Under the pieces are notes generated by a model that was given only the letters and a program-made list of their open reading frames with translations, did not search any database and was not told the origin of the DNA. Shown in pieces: positions 31,612 through 39,624 of a stretch of DNA of 64,000 bases. Location: IMG/VR virus record IMGVR_UViG_3300042305_001773, positions 62,001-126,000 of that record; one strand, 5' to 3'. The DNA comes from a virus. The position numbers and the translations under genes were made by a program. Each line of letters opens with the position of its first letter. Position 1 is the first letter of the stretch.

Positions 31612-32808
31612 TCAGACAGTTACTGCAGCACTCTCTGTTGAAACACTTTGCTTGTGTTTCTTCGGGACGAACTCGACCGGCGCTAACAACTCACCGCGAT
31701 ACGGGAACGGCGTGTTCTGCCACTCCTGCGCCCGGTTCACCTGAATAGCGCTGAGGCGACTCAACACTAAAGGTGTAGCCGGATTTAGCGCGGCTGTAAA
31801 TAGCTCCTCATCAAGCGCTTCCCGCTGCGCCCTCTTTGGCGCGTGAAACCGCAAATAAGTTGCGGCCGCCGACGGCATCTGTTCGATCGCCGTCTTGATA
31901 TCAATCGTTATCTCCAGCGGTTGATCTGGCGACAATAGCGCATCACACATCTCGCTTTCGGTGGGCTTAATATCGCCTACCTCGGCGTACATTCCGCGCA
32001 GAATGTCGTCAAGAATCCACTGGGGCATTCCTTCCGCCGTCTCCAGTCCGTGCCGAGCCAGAATCTTGCCGGCAGGATTCGGCAACGACACAGTCATGTC
32101 GCTGACCGAACCGAAAGGATTTCGATCCATATCGCCTAACACAGGCGAGAAATCTTCAATCGCAGCGTCGTGCTTGACCGCCTTGGTGACGTCCTTAGCC
32201 GACTCTTCGGTGAGCGCAGCAACGTTGATGTACGTCTTGTTGCCGAACTCCCGAAGCATGCTGTCGCGCAGCTTGCGCCGGTAAGTCTCTACCAACTCAG
32301 ACGGAGCATTCTGGATGGCCAATGCGGTCAACTTATCCTCGTCAATCCGCATGTGGTCACGAACCGGAATGTACACCGTCGGCCAACGACAGGGTTCGAA
32401 CACGACCTTCTCGCCCCGCTTATCGGCATATCCATAGTTGCAGATGTTATGAAGCATGTCGCAGCCGCGCTTCGCATTGAGCCGGTGCTTTTGCTTGTTC
32501 ATATTCAACTGCGAACCGAAACCCTTGGCAGAGATCGGGGCCCGAAAGTCCCACTTGCCAAGCGTTTCCAGATATACGTTGCCAGACCGGTCTGCCAGCG
32601 CCATCGCCGGAGACAGAGTTAGCCCCGCATGCCGAGTTACTTCAAGCACTAACGCTGACGGACGAACGTTATCGCCGAACCGCCTAAGAGGCGAGTCGAA
32701 CTTTTTGCCTTCGCCGGCCAGCCAGCTTACCGCTACGAGTTCTTCGCAGCGCGCCGCTACCCGATCGAAAGCCGCGATAATCGTTGCCTGTGTCTTCGCG
32801 ATATCCAC
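31612..32808 (-). CDS. Hypothetical protein of 398 residues
   Basis: The start is a GTG with AAGGAG 6 nt upstream. The protein is not recognised. It is rich in charged residues and helices, with segments such as LLNMNKQKHRLNAKR-like basic stretches around residue 105, an Asp/Glu-rich middle (TEESAKDVTKAVKHDAAIED) and a C-terminal part containing TYLRFHAPKRAQREALDEEL. No catalytic signature or membrane segment is visible. It follows a 315-nt region without a supported gene, so it may have its own promoter there, although none is clear. Confidence 0.65.
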   Translation of the reverse strand: MDIAKTQATIIAAFDRVAARCEELVAVSWLAGEGKKFDSPLRRFGDNVRPSALVLEVTRHAGLTLSPAMALADRSGNVYLETLGKWDFRAPISAKGFGSQLNMNKQKHRLNAKRGCDMLHNICNYGYADKRGEKVVFEPCRWPTVYIPVRDHMRIDEDKLTALAIQNAPSELVETYRRKLRDSMLREFGNKTYINVAALTEESAKDVTKAVKHDAAIEDFSPVLGDMDRNPFGSVSDMTVSLPNPAGKILARHGLETAEGMPQWILDDILRGMYAEVGDIKPTESEMCDALLSPDQPLEITIDIKTAIEQMPSAAATYLRFHAPKRAQREALDEELFTAALNPATPLVLSRLSAIQVNRAQEWQNTPFPYRGELLAPVEFVPKKHKQSVSTESAAVTV

Positions 32809-33123
32809 AACCTACTCCTTTATGCAAGTTACCATCCTTGACGGATTTGGATTCAAAGTGTTTCGACGAATATAAGGACCACTCTTTCGGCGTTACGACA
32901 ATTTCTTCATAGTCTCCACTAGAAGTCTTGTCATAAAACTGAACGAGCGTCCGGGTTACATCGAGAACTTCCTGTCTGCGAACAGGTCGTCCTTTGAATC
33001 GCACTACATCACGCAAACACGAGATCCCCCTTACAGCAATACAGCTGCGGTTATTAATGCTGCCCGCGCTCAACGATAAAGCGCAGTACAATAAATATGC
33101 CAGATTATGCTGAAAAATTTAGT
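32809..33123. other. 315-nt gap with no supported gene
   Basis: This is the longest gap between protein genes in the window. The minus-strand frame 32815-33091 is open and runs into the next gene in a different frame, but it begins only with TTG and has no Shine-Dalgarno. Its content (PVRRQEVLDVTRTLVQFYDK) looks protein-like, so it could be a decayed gene. A small stem CCTGT/ACAGG lies near 32970-32985. I see no convincing promoter or terminator. Confidence 0.45.
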
Positions 33124-33558
33124 TCAGCTATCTGGGTCAGGCAGCACGCCATCGAAGACGTTTAGCGAGCCGTCGTCTTCGTCAGAAAAGAAGTCGCCCG
33201 AATTGACAGATGATTTGGGCGCGGTTGGCGTTTTGATCTCAGGCGGCGCTTCTAGATGCACGGGGTCAACGCCTAGATAACCGGTCTCGTCTGGTTCTAG
33301 GTTGTCTTCCGCAATATCAAAAAGCGGTATATTGCCCCACGGCGTAAGCAAGTGACGGAGGGGCGGTTTAGATATGTTTAAGCGTACGCCGGCAAAACTG
33401 AACACGCTGACATCGCGATTCACTAATTCTTTAAGCCGCGCTGTCAGTTTCTCCAACGCGTCAAACTCCTCCACTTTAAAGTCACCTTCCATGGTGAGGA
33501 TCACAGCGTAATAGTGTTCTGGCTTCTTGTCAGTTTCCGGCGTTGGTGTGTCGTCCAT
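33124..33558 (-). CDS. Hypothetical protein of 144 residues
   Basis: GGGAG lies 5 nt before the ATG. The protein starts MDDTPTPETDKKPEHYYAVI and has a first domain (about 15-75) with strands and a helix (GDFKVEEFDALEKLTARLKE). A proline-rich, acidic C-terminal half follows (HLEAPPEIKTPTAPKSS, FFSDEDDGSLNVFDG). No family is recognised. It starts 1 nt after the stop of the gene at 33560-34201, so the two are coupled. The acidic tail suggests it binds another protein. Confidence 0.6.
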   Translation of the reverse strand: MDDTPTPETDKKPEHYYAVILTMEGDFKVEEFDALEKLTARLKELVNRDVSVFSFAGVRLNISKPPLRHLLTPWGNIPLFDIAEDNLEPDETGYLGVDPVHLEAPPEIKTPTAPKSSVNSGDFFSDEDDGSLNVFDGVLPDPDS

Positions 33559-33559
33559 G

Positions 33560-34201
33560 TTACTCCCTCATGTCTAGCGGGTCTTTGCCGTTGAAGCCGC
33601 TCATTATGCCAGCCTGATAAATGCTGTGCGGAATCAGGTGCGGCTGATCGGTGCTTACCTGTCGCGCGACTGCCGGCGCGTTTATTTGCGGCTCAGCATA
33701 CACCACAAACTTGTTGGACATAACGCCGACAACGTGCACTTCTAAAACTTGCCCAGTACGCGATGTTGGGTCAGGTACCGTCACCGGCTGCAAAAACGAG
33801 TTGGCGAATAACTGCGTCCCGGGGTTGGAGTACGCAATACCGCCTAGAAACTCAAAGCACTCGTCTTTGCGTCGCTGGTCGATACAGTACAGTCGTTTAT
33901 CCCAGTTGATCGGCTTTTGCCTGCCGGGAGCAGGCATAACGCCAAACCCAGAAAAGAAGCGCTCGTGATCTCTTGCAAGGTCGACAAAAAATGGCCGTAA
34001 GTCGTCGGCGTCGGCTGGAAAGCGTGCGTCAAATTCAACAACCGGATCGCGATCGAATCCTCCGCGCGTAAACAGCAGCGCGGCAGTAAACAACACGAGC
34101 GGGTTGTCGCGTTGACTCAGGGCGTCCGCGCACGAAAGCGGCGCAATAGAATCGGCGCCAGTGATCTCGTCAATTTGTACAAATGTGTTCGGCCGGTTCA
34201 T
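33560..34201 (-). CDS. Hypothetical protein of 213 residues
   Basis: The product is not recognised. It has a helical N-terminal half (SCADALSQRDNPLVLFTAAL, LFTRGGFDRDP). The second half contains DKRLYCIDQRRKDECFEFLG, then NPGTQLFANSFLQPVTVPDP and a strand segment VLEVHVVGVMSNKFVVYAEP. The only two cysteines lie in the middle. No Shine-Dalgarno is visible; the ATG lies 7 nt after the stop of the RuvC-like gene, so reinitiation is likely. The strand-rich end would fit a small virion protein, but this is only a guess. Confidence 0.6.
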   Translation of the reverse strand: MNRPNTFVQIDEITGADSIAPLSCADALSQRDNPLVLFTAALLFTRGGFDRDPVVEFDARFPADADDLRPFFVDLARDHERFFSGFGVMPAPGRQKPINWDKRLYCIDQRRKDECFEFLGGIAYSNPGTQLFANSFLQPVTVPDPTSRTGQVLEVHVVGVMSNKFVVYAEPQINAPAVARQVSTDQPHLIPHSIYQAGIMSGFNGKDPLDMRE

Positions 34202-34207
34202 GCCGCA

Positions 34208-34849
34208 TCACTGTTTTTTTGCGTGCGTGAGGCCGGCGTTTGTTGTCTGTATCAGCAGCAGCAAAACAAACGCAGCGTCCACGACATTATCAATACCGGT
34301 CGATTTGTACTTAGCCGAATCGAACGCGGCGCCTAGAGATTTGTTGGCGGCGGCGATCATGTCTTCTTTACTAGATTTACCATTGCCAGTCGCAAATTTC
34401 TTGATTGTACTAATAGCAAAACCAGTCGATATCAAATCAGCTTCTTCGGCCCACGTGGCAACCGTGACCTTCATGCCGCCCAGAACTTCGGAGGCAGTTG
34501 CCACACGAGACAGTACCGCTGGGATACCAAACTTCTTATTTACAAAGAACTCGCGCGGCGGGGTGTATTTGACGTCTTCGTAGCCGACGACGTCAGGCGC
34601 CACGGTATTGAGAAACGCCCGCAGCCGCACGAACCGCGACGCCCCCGATTCGAGACCCTGTACCGACAGATCCCACTGAAACAGCTGCAGCTTTTCCTGC
34701 AGCATTTTCTTGCCGGGAATGAAGTCGTAAACCGCGACGCCGCAGTTACTACCTAAGTCGAGCCCAAGAAACCGAATCGCGTCAGCCGGCTTTTTATCCA
34801 GCTTTGCCCCAAATTGCTTGGGGTCTTTGTACATCCTGTACTTGGGCAC
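34208..34849 (-). CDS. RuvC-like Holliday junction nuclease
   Basis: The start is a GTG at 34849, preceded by AGGAG with a 6-nt spacing; an upstream frame start lacks this. The 213-residue protein has an RNase H-like fold signature: FLGLDLGSNCGVAVYD with the first Asp (D31), VGYEDVK with Glu (E91), and GIDNVVDAAFVLLL with Asp residues near 187 and 191. These match the DEDD set of RuvC. Such phage enzymes resolve branched DNA before packaging. It lies among unknown genes, upstream of the portal region. Confidence 0.78.
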   Translation of the reverse strand: MPKYRMYKDPKQFGAKLDKKPADAIRFLGLDLGSNCGVAVYDFIPGKKMLQEKLQLFQWDLSVQGLESGASRFVRLRAFLNTVAPDVVGYEDVKYTPPREFFVNKKFGIPAVLSRVATASEVLGGMKVTVATWAEEADLISTGFAISTIKKFATGNGKSSKEDMIAAANKSLGAAFDSAKYKSTGIDNVVDAAFVLLLLIQTTNAGLTHAKKQ

Positions 34850-34862
34850 GCAACGCTCCTGA

Positions 34863-35528
34863 CTATTTTGGGCCTGTACGTGCTGTACGCCACGCAATAA
34901 ACCGCTGCCACAATGACGGCGGTGTTTGCGGCTTTACAGCAAGAGCATCGGAGCACGCTCTAAGCTTCTCCTGCGCGTCTTGCAACTCCTTATACACCAC
35001 GTTGAGCCGAGTCTGCAAGACGTCGTTCATCATTTTCAGGTGCTCGGCCATAAAGTTGACGTTATACGTTGGTGTGCCGTTACGCGTTGCAAACTCAATA
35101 ACAGTTGCCGAAAAGCGCGCCATGCCCGCAGCCGCTGGCGACTCCTCGCCAATTACAGATACCTCGCGCACACCTTTGAACCACGCCGCGCAAAATACCT
35201 CGCCGATCGCCGCAAAGAGCGCCAGCCGAACAGGATATCTAAACGCAAAAAAGTCGCGTCGGTTTAGCGCTTGCTCAAACGTGCGCACCGGATCGGCGCC
35301 GTTTACAAAGTCACGTTGCGCCGCTGCAAGTGACTCAGCAATTTTGACGATCTCGTCCTGCGAAATGTTGTGCTCGATATACCAATTCGCAGCTTCGTCT
35401 GTGCGCGCCGCTGGATCGAGATTTTCAATGGCGCGTACCATCAGGGTAGGCGTGATGTACGCGTAATCGCGCTCTGGGTTGTATAACGGGCCGCTGTCGC
35501 CCTTTTGGCGATAACCAATGCTGCTCAT
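34863..35528 (-). CDS. Hypothetical protein of 221 residues
   Basis: The ATG at 35528 has AAAGGA directly upstream; the frame is open further but only over the previous gene. The protein has an N-terminal part with ERDYAYITPTLMVRAIENLD, a predicted helical middle (RRDFFAFRYPVRLALFAAIG), and EVSVIGEESPAAAGMARFSA. It ends in a likely coiled coil (TRLNVVYKELQDAQEKLRAC) and a basic tail. No domain is recognised. It lies 13 nt before the RuvC-like gene. Confidence 0.6.
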   Translation of the reverse strand: MSSIGYRQKGDSGPLYNPERDYAYITPTLMVRAIENLDPAARTDEAANWYIEHNISQDEIVKIAESLAAAQRDFVNGADPVRTFEQALNRRDFFAFRYPVRLALFAAIGEVFCAAWFKGVREVSVIGEESPAAAGMARFSATVIEFATRNGTPTYNVNFMAEHLKMMNDVLQTRLNVVYKELQDAQEKLRACSDALAVKPQTPPSLWQRFIAWRTARTGPK

Positions 35529-35538
35529 AACATCCTTT

Positions 35539-36390
35539 CTATGATGCAGACTCCACCTGCCGCGCTGCCGTTTGTCGGCACCGTACGCACAGCACGCCGG
35601 AATCTTTAGGGTCAAAAAACGCATCAGTATTGCACGCGTCGCAATGCCGAGTGACATACGTGCGTTGATGCGTGGCAAACATGCACTGATCCGCGCCAAG
35701 CCAGCAGTGCAAACACGAATGCTCGTAGCCGTCAGGGCATGGTCGGGCACGGGTGCGCACCTCGATGAGCCCGCGGTTATCGCGCTGCATGCTGCTGCTC
35801 ACGCTCACCTTAGAGAACGCCGGTTGTTCTCGACTACGCTCTGCTTCTACGTGCGCGAAAAACAGCAGGTTTAAAAAGTGCGTCGCTGTTGTATACGGAT
35901 ACGCACCCCACGGCGCAGAAAAGCCAAGCGTCTGCGAGATTGCTCGGCAGCTGTTCTGCGAGAAAAACTGAGTAAATAACATAGCCGCCGGCGATCCCCC
36001 GACCGCGCGACATTCGAGTAAGTACCCCGAAACTGTCTTACGTTTATACGGGCGTACGCCCTCAACACACACCGGTACAAGCTCATCTTCAAGCTGCCGC
36101 GTCCACGGCAATACCGGAAGCCCGGCTTTTAGCGTCTCGATGTTGCCGGCAAGACGCCACGCTAATTCGTACGCAGCGCGCTTTGACAGCCGCGTGCCTG
36201 CTAGCGCCCGGACAGAATCAAACACAGCCGGCTGCGAGACTGCATCCGGCAACTCCGCAAGCACGTCGCGGCATATATCCCGCAACGTCTCTCCGGCTAC
36301 ATTCGCGTCGATGTAGGGCCGAAGAGCGCGTTCAGCGAGTTTGTCGCGGTACTGGCGTAAACGCACATAACTAAAGGGCGGGCGTTTCAT
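35539..36390 (-). CDS. Zinc-binding hypothetical protein
   Basis: The first 200 residues of this 283-residue protein are helical and arginine-rich and not recognised. The C-terminal 75 residues contain many cysteines in ribbon-like pairs (HSCLHCWLGADQC, RHCDACNTDAFFDP, GVLCVRC). The last two pairs give a CxxC-x(15-20)-CxxC zinc ribbon. Such ribbons often bind nucleic acid or another protein. The gene overlaps the end of the previous gene by 20 nt. Confidence 0.65.
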   Translation of the reverse strand: MKRPPFSYVRLRQYRDKLAERALRPYIDANVAGETLRDICRDVLAELPDAVSQPAVFDSVRALAGTRLSKRAAYELAWRLAGNIETLKAGLPVLPWTRQLEDELVPVCVEGVRPYKRKTVSGYLLECRAVGGSPAAMLFTQFFSQNSCRAISQTLGFSAPWGAYPYTTATHFLNLLFFAHVEAERSREQPAFSKVSVSSSMQRDNRGLIEVRTRARPCPDGYEHSCLHCWLGADQCMFATHQRTYVTRHCDACNTDAFFDPKDSGVLCVRCRQTAARQVESAS

Positions 36391-37018
36391 CAGCGCCCCG
36401 CAACGTTATGTCCGCCGGCGTTGTGAGCTGTTCCGGGTTTGCCGGCACGGTACTTAAACCGCTTTCACCGCCGCGGACTACGACTTTGCGATCCGGGTTG
36501 TTGGCTTCCCACTGTTGCCGCGCTTTGGTGCAAGTCTCCTCGGCCGTTGTCGCGGTCTCTTTAACCGACAAAGCCTCCTGCTCAAGCGACAGAATAATCG
36601 TCCCTAGCTCGCTCGACAGCAGGTTGGCGATATCACCAACGCACACCACGCTCTTAATGTGCGCAACGACCGGCTCAGACTCTTTGCCGTCTTTCACCGT
36701 CCGAAACGTAATCGCAATGTCTTCGATCTTGATCGTCTCGGGAATCGGGTCGCTTAAGGTCTTTCCGTGCAACTCCGCGCCAATTTGCCGCAGCGCGTTA
36801 AACCGCGTGTACATCTCCTCCATCCGCGCCGCCGACTCCTTGATCAACGTCGAAGGGTTCACCTTGACTGTTTGCGGCTGCGAAGCTGCGGACTGTAAAG
36901 CTTTTGCCAGCGCTGACGCGTCCATTTTAATCGGCACGGTTACGTTAGTTGTTCCGCCAGTGCTGCAGGCGGCGCCCGTTTTCTCACTCACTGCGTCGAC
37001 AATCGTCGTTTTTGCCAT
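36371..37018 (-). CDS. Hypothetical coiled-coil protein
   Basis: The ATG at 37018 has AAGGA 8 nt upstream; the frame is open to 37201 only over the previous gene. The 215-residue protein starts MAKTTIVDAVSEKTGAACST. It has a helical part (STLIKESAARMEEMYTRFNA), a strand segment (EDIAITFRTVKDGKESEPVV) and a long helical stretch (LGTIILSLEQEALSVKETAT) before a disordered tail. No family is recognised. Confidence 0.6.
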   Translation of the reverse strand: MAKTTIVDAVSEKTGAACSTGGTTNVTVPIKMDASALAKALQSAASQPQTVKVNPSTLIKESAARMEEMYTRFNALRQIGAELHGKTLSDPIPETIKIEDIAITFRTVKDGKESEPVVAHIKSVVCVGDIANLLSSELGTIILSLEQEALSVKETATTAEETCTKARQQWEANNPDRKVVVRGGESGLSTVPANPEQLTTPADITLRGADETPAL

Positions 37019-37028
37019 TGTTTCGTCC

Positions 37029-37433
37029 TTAAAGTGTTTTAACTGCAAACCCAAACCAATAACGTAGTCCGCTATGCGCTCCGGTATCGGGATCATACAG
37101 CAACTCAACCGGATTTCCAGTGGCCACATAAAAGTGGTGAACTGGTCGCGGCAGGTAAGCTGCGCAAGATAACCCGATCTGCAGCAGAAACGCCATCGCA
37201 AGATCTGCTGCTGGATTAAGATCGTACGAAAAAAGCGGAATTCGTAAATACTCGTCGTGCTCGGAAAACGCCCACACCGGCGGCTCGCCGGGGTTATGGG
37301 CGGCGTCCAGAATATGCCATTTAGAGCCGCCGACCTCGTCGATCGGTTTTATCAGGGCAGGCTCAAACGGAACGCCTTCCGGCCAGCGCTCCCGGGTCTT
37401 TTTCATATCTAAACGGGCGACAGAAACTTTCAT
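37029..37433 (-). CDS. Hypothetical protein of 134 residues
   Basis: The product starts MKVSVARLDMKKTRERWPEG and is a compact mixed protein with tryptophan- and aspartate-containing loops (GGSKWHILDAAHNPGEPPVW, LFSYDLNPAADLAM). No family is recognised. Its ATG overlaps the stop of the GT-A gene (ATGA), so it is translated together with that glycosyltransferase. A functional link, for example as an accessory or substrate protein, is possible but unsupported. Confidence 0.6.
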   Translation of the reverse strand: MKVSVARLDMKKTRERWPEGVPFEPALIKPIDEVGGSKWHILDAAHNPGEPPVWAFSEHDEYLRIPLFSYDLNPAADLAMAFLLQIGLSCAAYLPRPVHHFYVATGNPVELLYDPDTGAHSGLRYWFGFAVKTL

Positions 37434-38128
37434 GTCGTCATCGTCCTTGGCTCCGCGGTTTCAACGCCGGAGTCGTTAACGTTAATTTTCACACCCTCGC
37501 GAAAATGACAGAAACGAATATCTTGGTGTTTAAACGCCGCGCCAAGAACACGCTCGCCATACTTTTGCTGAAACCCGGCGGGCGGAAAATCAAACTGATA
37601 CAGCAACTCTGTTTTAATTGCCCACCAGCCGCCGATCACATACGGCAGATATGTCTTTTCGTATGTGGGATTGAACCACGGCTGTTGCTGCATCCACCAC
37701 AACTGCTCGTCTGGGAGCTTGGCGCGCTCAACTGACCCGACAAGGTTACAGCCATTTACGTTAGTTGTTACACGCGCAAACCAGTTGTGTATATCTTCGG
37801 TCGGTTCAAGATACGAATCGTGGTCAAACCACATCGTAATCGGCGCCGTGATTGGTGGCTCGTAGAACATGCGCCGCATCATAGGATACTTCATCAGGTT
37901 TTCAGCGCTGTGAAAAATAGTCGCTGAATGAAAGTGATCAGCAATCTGCTGTAAAAGAAACTGAGTCGTGTCTGGCCCCACGGCGTTACACCCAAAACGA
38001 AAAGAGACGTTTTGTGTGGCCAGCTCGCGCATCGGGCCGTTAAGCACGCGTTGCGCAAGTTGAAAGTGTTTGTCTTCAGCGCCGTAAAAAAGCACGCAGA
38101 TACAAACAGAAGCGGCTCCATCCGCCAT
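37430..38128 (-). CDS. GT-A glycosyltransferase, family 2-like
   Basis: The 232-residue protein shows the GT-A pattern. An N-terminal strand-turn region (VCICVLFYGAEDKHFQLAQR) is followed by MWFDHDSYL, whose DHD (residues 102-104) is the metal-binding DxD motif, and by YVIGGWWAIKTELLYQF. The last resembles the acceptor-side GG(W/G) and helix of family 2 enzymes. A conserved HQD segment lies near the end. GGAG precedes the ATG. It is the third glycosyltransferase of the window and of a different fold from the two GT-B enzymes. The sugar and target are unknown. Confidence 0.75.
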   Translation of the reverse strand: MADGAASVCICVLFYGAEDKHFQLAQRVLNGPMRELATQNVSFRFGCNAVGPDTTQFLLQQIADHFHSATIFHSAENLMKYPMMRRMFYEPPITAPITMWFDHDSYLEPTEDIHNWFARVTTNVNGCNLVGSVERAKLPDEQLWWMQQQPWFNPTYEKTYLPYVIGGWWAIKTELLYQFDFPPAGFQQKYGERVLGAAFKHQDIRFCHFREGVKINVNDSGVETAEPRTMTT

Positions 38129-38152
38129 ACACGACTCCGTTCAACTAAAGAC

Positions 38153-38701
38153 CTACAGCCTTGCCGGCGCTAGCGCCGCTTTCGCTACCGCAACCGGCAT
38201 GACGACCGGCGGCACGCGTGACCGGCCGAGAAGCTTCAAAACCCGCATCACATTCTGCGAATCAGGTTCGATATTCTTCTTAGCGTCTTTGACCATCTTA
38301 TCGACCAGCTCAAGAAACGTCGTGCGTTCTTTCACAGACGCAAAATTGAACCGCACCGAAAACTGAGTTACCGTCTTACCGGCGTGCTCGTCTGCAACGT
38401 CGCACCTGTCCCACGCCGACTTATCGTCGCCGCGCGTGTAGACACAGGCAATCCGCCCTAGAAAGTCATAGACCACAATAACAGCCGATTTATCAATATC
38501 CCCAACTAACGAGAAAGCGTGCGGAAATTGCGTTGCCGGAATAAACGGCAACTTTTCCACGACCTGCTCGGTAAGTTCGAGACGCTGTAGCTGCAGCGGA
38601 AATGTGCGGTGACCGCGTTCATTATCCTTGATGTAGAACTCGGCCTCCAGCGCACCGACGCCGGGCTCAATCACAACGGGAACGTTACGTACAGAAAACA
38701 T
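38153..38701 (-). CDS. Hypothetical protein of 182 residues
   Basis: AGGAGG lies 4 nt before the ATG. The protein is strand-rich in its first two thirds (VRNVPVVIEPGVGALEAEFY, DKSAVIVVYDFLGRIACVYT). It then has a helical segment (KERTTFLELVDKMVKDAKKN) and an Ala/Pro/Val-rich tail. No family is recognised. The strong Shine-Dalgarno suggests good expression. Confidence 0.6.
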   Translation of the reverse strand: MFSVRNVPVVIEPGVGALEAEFYIKDNERGHRTFPLQLQRLELTEQVVEKLPFIPATQFPHAFSLVGDIDKSAVIVVYDFLGRIACVYTRGDDKSAWDRCDVADEHAGKTVTQFSVRFNFASVKERTTFLELVDKMVKDAKKNIEPDSQNVMRVLKLLGRSRVPPVVMPVAVAKAALAPARL

Positions 38702-38709
38702 AAAACCTC

Positions 38710-39597
38710 CTAACGCGTCATATCGGACCGGCGACGCGGCGAGGCTTCTTGCTCTTCCGTATCGTCATCAACCTCTTCGCGCTTGTCTAGTTCTTCCCGA
38801 ACCTTAGCGCACATCGCGCGGTGATCCGCCACGATGTCAGACATCTTTTCAAAGTTTTCGATGATCTCAGTAAAGTAACCTTGAACAGTTGCATCGAACT
38901 TTGACGGTGCAGCATTTACGATGTCGTCGTAAATGTTGTCACGCTTCTCGCTCAACCAGAGCGAATCAGAACGAGAAATCCAGCGCCGCTGATGCTGCAG
39001 CAAATCGTGCAGCTGCTGCTTGAGCCCCTTCGGCGACTGATGCGTGCGGCCGCTTGTCTTCTGCTTGCCGCGCATTTCCTGCAGCTCCGTCGCTAGCGTG
39101 CGGGCAGTGAACGCCTCTTCGGCGCACTTTTCCTCGATAGCGGCTCGCTGTGTATCGTCAGGAATCTGCGTGAGAAGCTGAACGTGCGATGTCGTCAACC
39201 GCCAGCGCGGGCGATCGGGGCATCGCAAGCTGAGCAGCCGAATAACTTCAGCTTCGCTCGGATACTTCTCGAAGAAGTTTACGGCACCGCGCATCTGCTC
39301 AACGGTATACACGGGCGCAAAGATCGCCATGAGCAATGAAGCTCCGTCGATGTGTTGCGTCCGCTGCTCCGGCGTCAGATAGCGTTCTGGATCTCCCTTT
39401 ACCTCCGAAATAAGCTTCCCGATCCGCCAGTACGCGCGCAGGCTAGCTTCCTGCGCGTCACTGAACAGACCGTCGATTTCGGAAACGACGTCCTGCAACT
39501 CAGGCGTCAAATTCTCCGTTGCTACTAAGAGCGGCGAATTACGAGACTCGACCATGTCAGCCTGAATCATCGCCGCCGCCTTAGACTTCCTACCCAT
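38710..39597 (-). CDS. DUF1016-like (YhcG-type) protein
   Basis: The 295-residue protein has a helical segment EASLRAYWRIGKLISEVKGD. About 80 residues later comes WRLTTSHVQLLTQIPDDTQR with AFTARTLATELQEM. This order and wording resemble the N-terminal domain of DUF1016/YhcG proteins (YWxIGk, then SHxxxLxxI-dxxxR and sxRxLxxx), a helix-turn-helix-type fold. The nuclease domain usual in that family is missing; instead the C-terminal half is charged and helical with an acidic tail. GGAG precedes the ATG. It may be a DNA-binding protein; the assignment is by eye. Confidence 0.5.
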   Translation of the reverse strand: MGRKSKAAAMIQADMVESRNSPLLVATENLTPELQDVVSEIDGLFSDAQEASLRAYWRIGKLISEVKGDPERYLTPEQRTQHIDGASLLMAIFAPVYTVEQMRGAVNFFEKYPSEAEVIRLLSLRCPDRPRWRLTTSHVQLLTQIPDDTQRAAIEEKCAEEAFTARTLATELQEMRGKQKTSGRTHQSPKGLKQQLHDLLQHQRRWISRSDSLWLSEKRDNIYDDIVNAAPSKFDATVQGYFTEIIENFEKMSDIVADHRAMCAKVREELDKREEVDDDTEEQEASPRRRSDMTR

Positions 39598-39624
39598 TGA
39601 ATCTCTCCCTATAAGTGAGGTTAA

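Noticed and set aside
32684-33091. Minus-strand frame of 135 residues as a gene
   Set aside because: It begins only with TTG, has no Shine-Dalgarno and overlaps the next gene by 125 nt. It is mentioned as a possible remnant instead.
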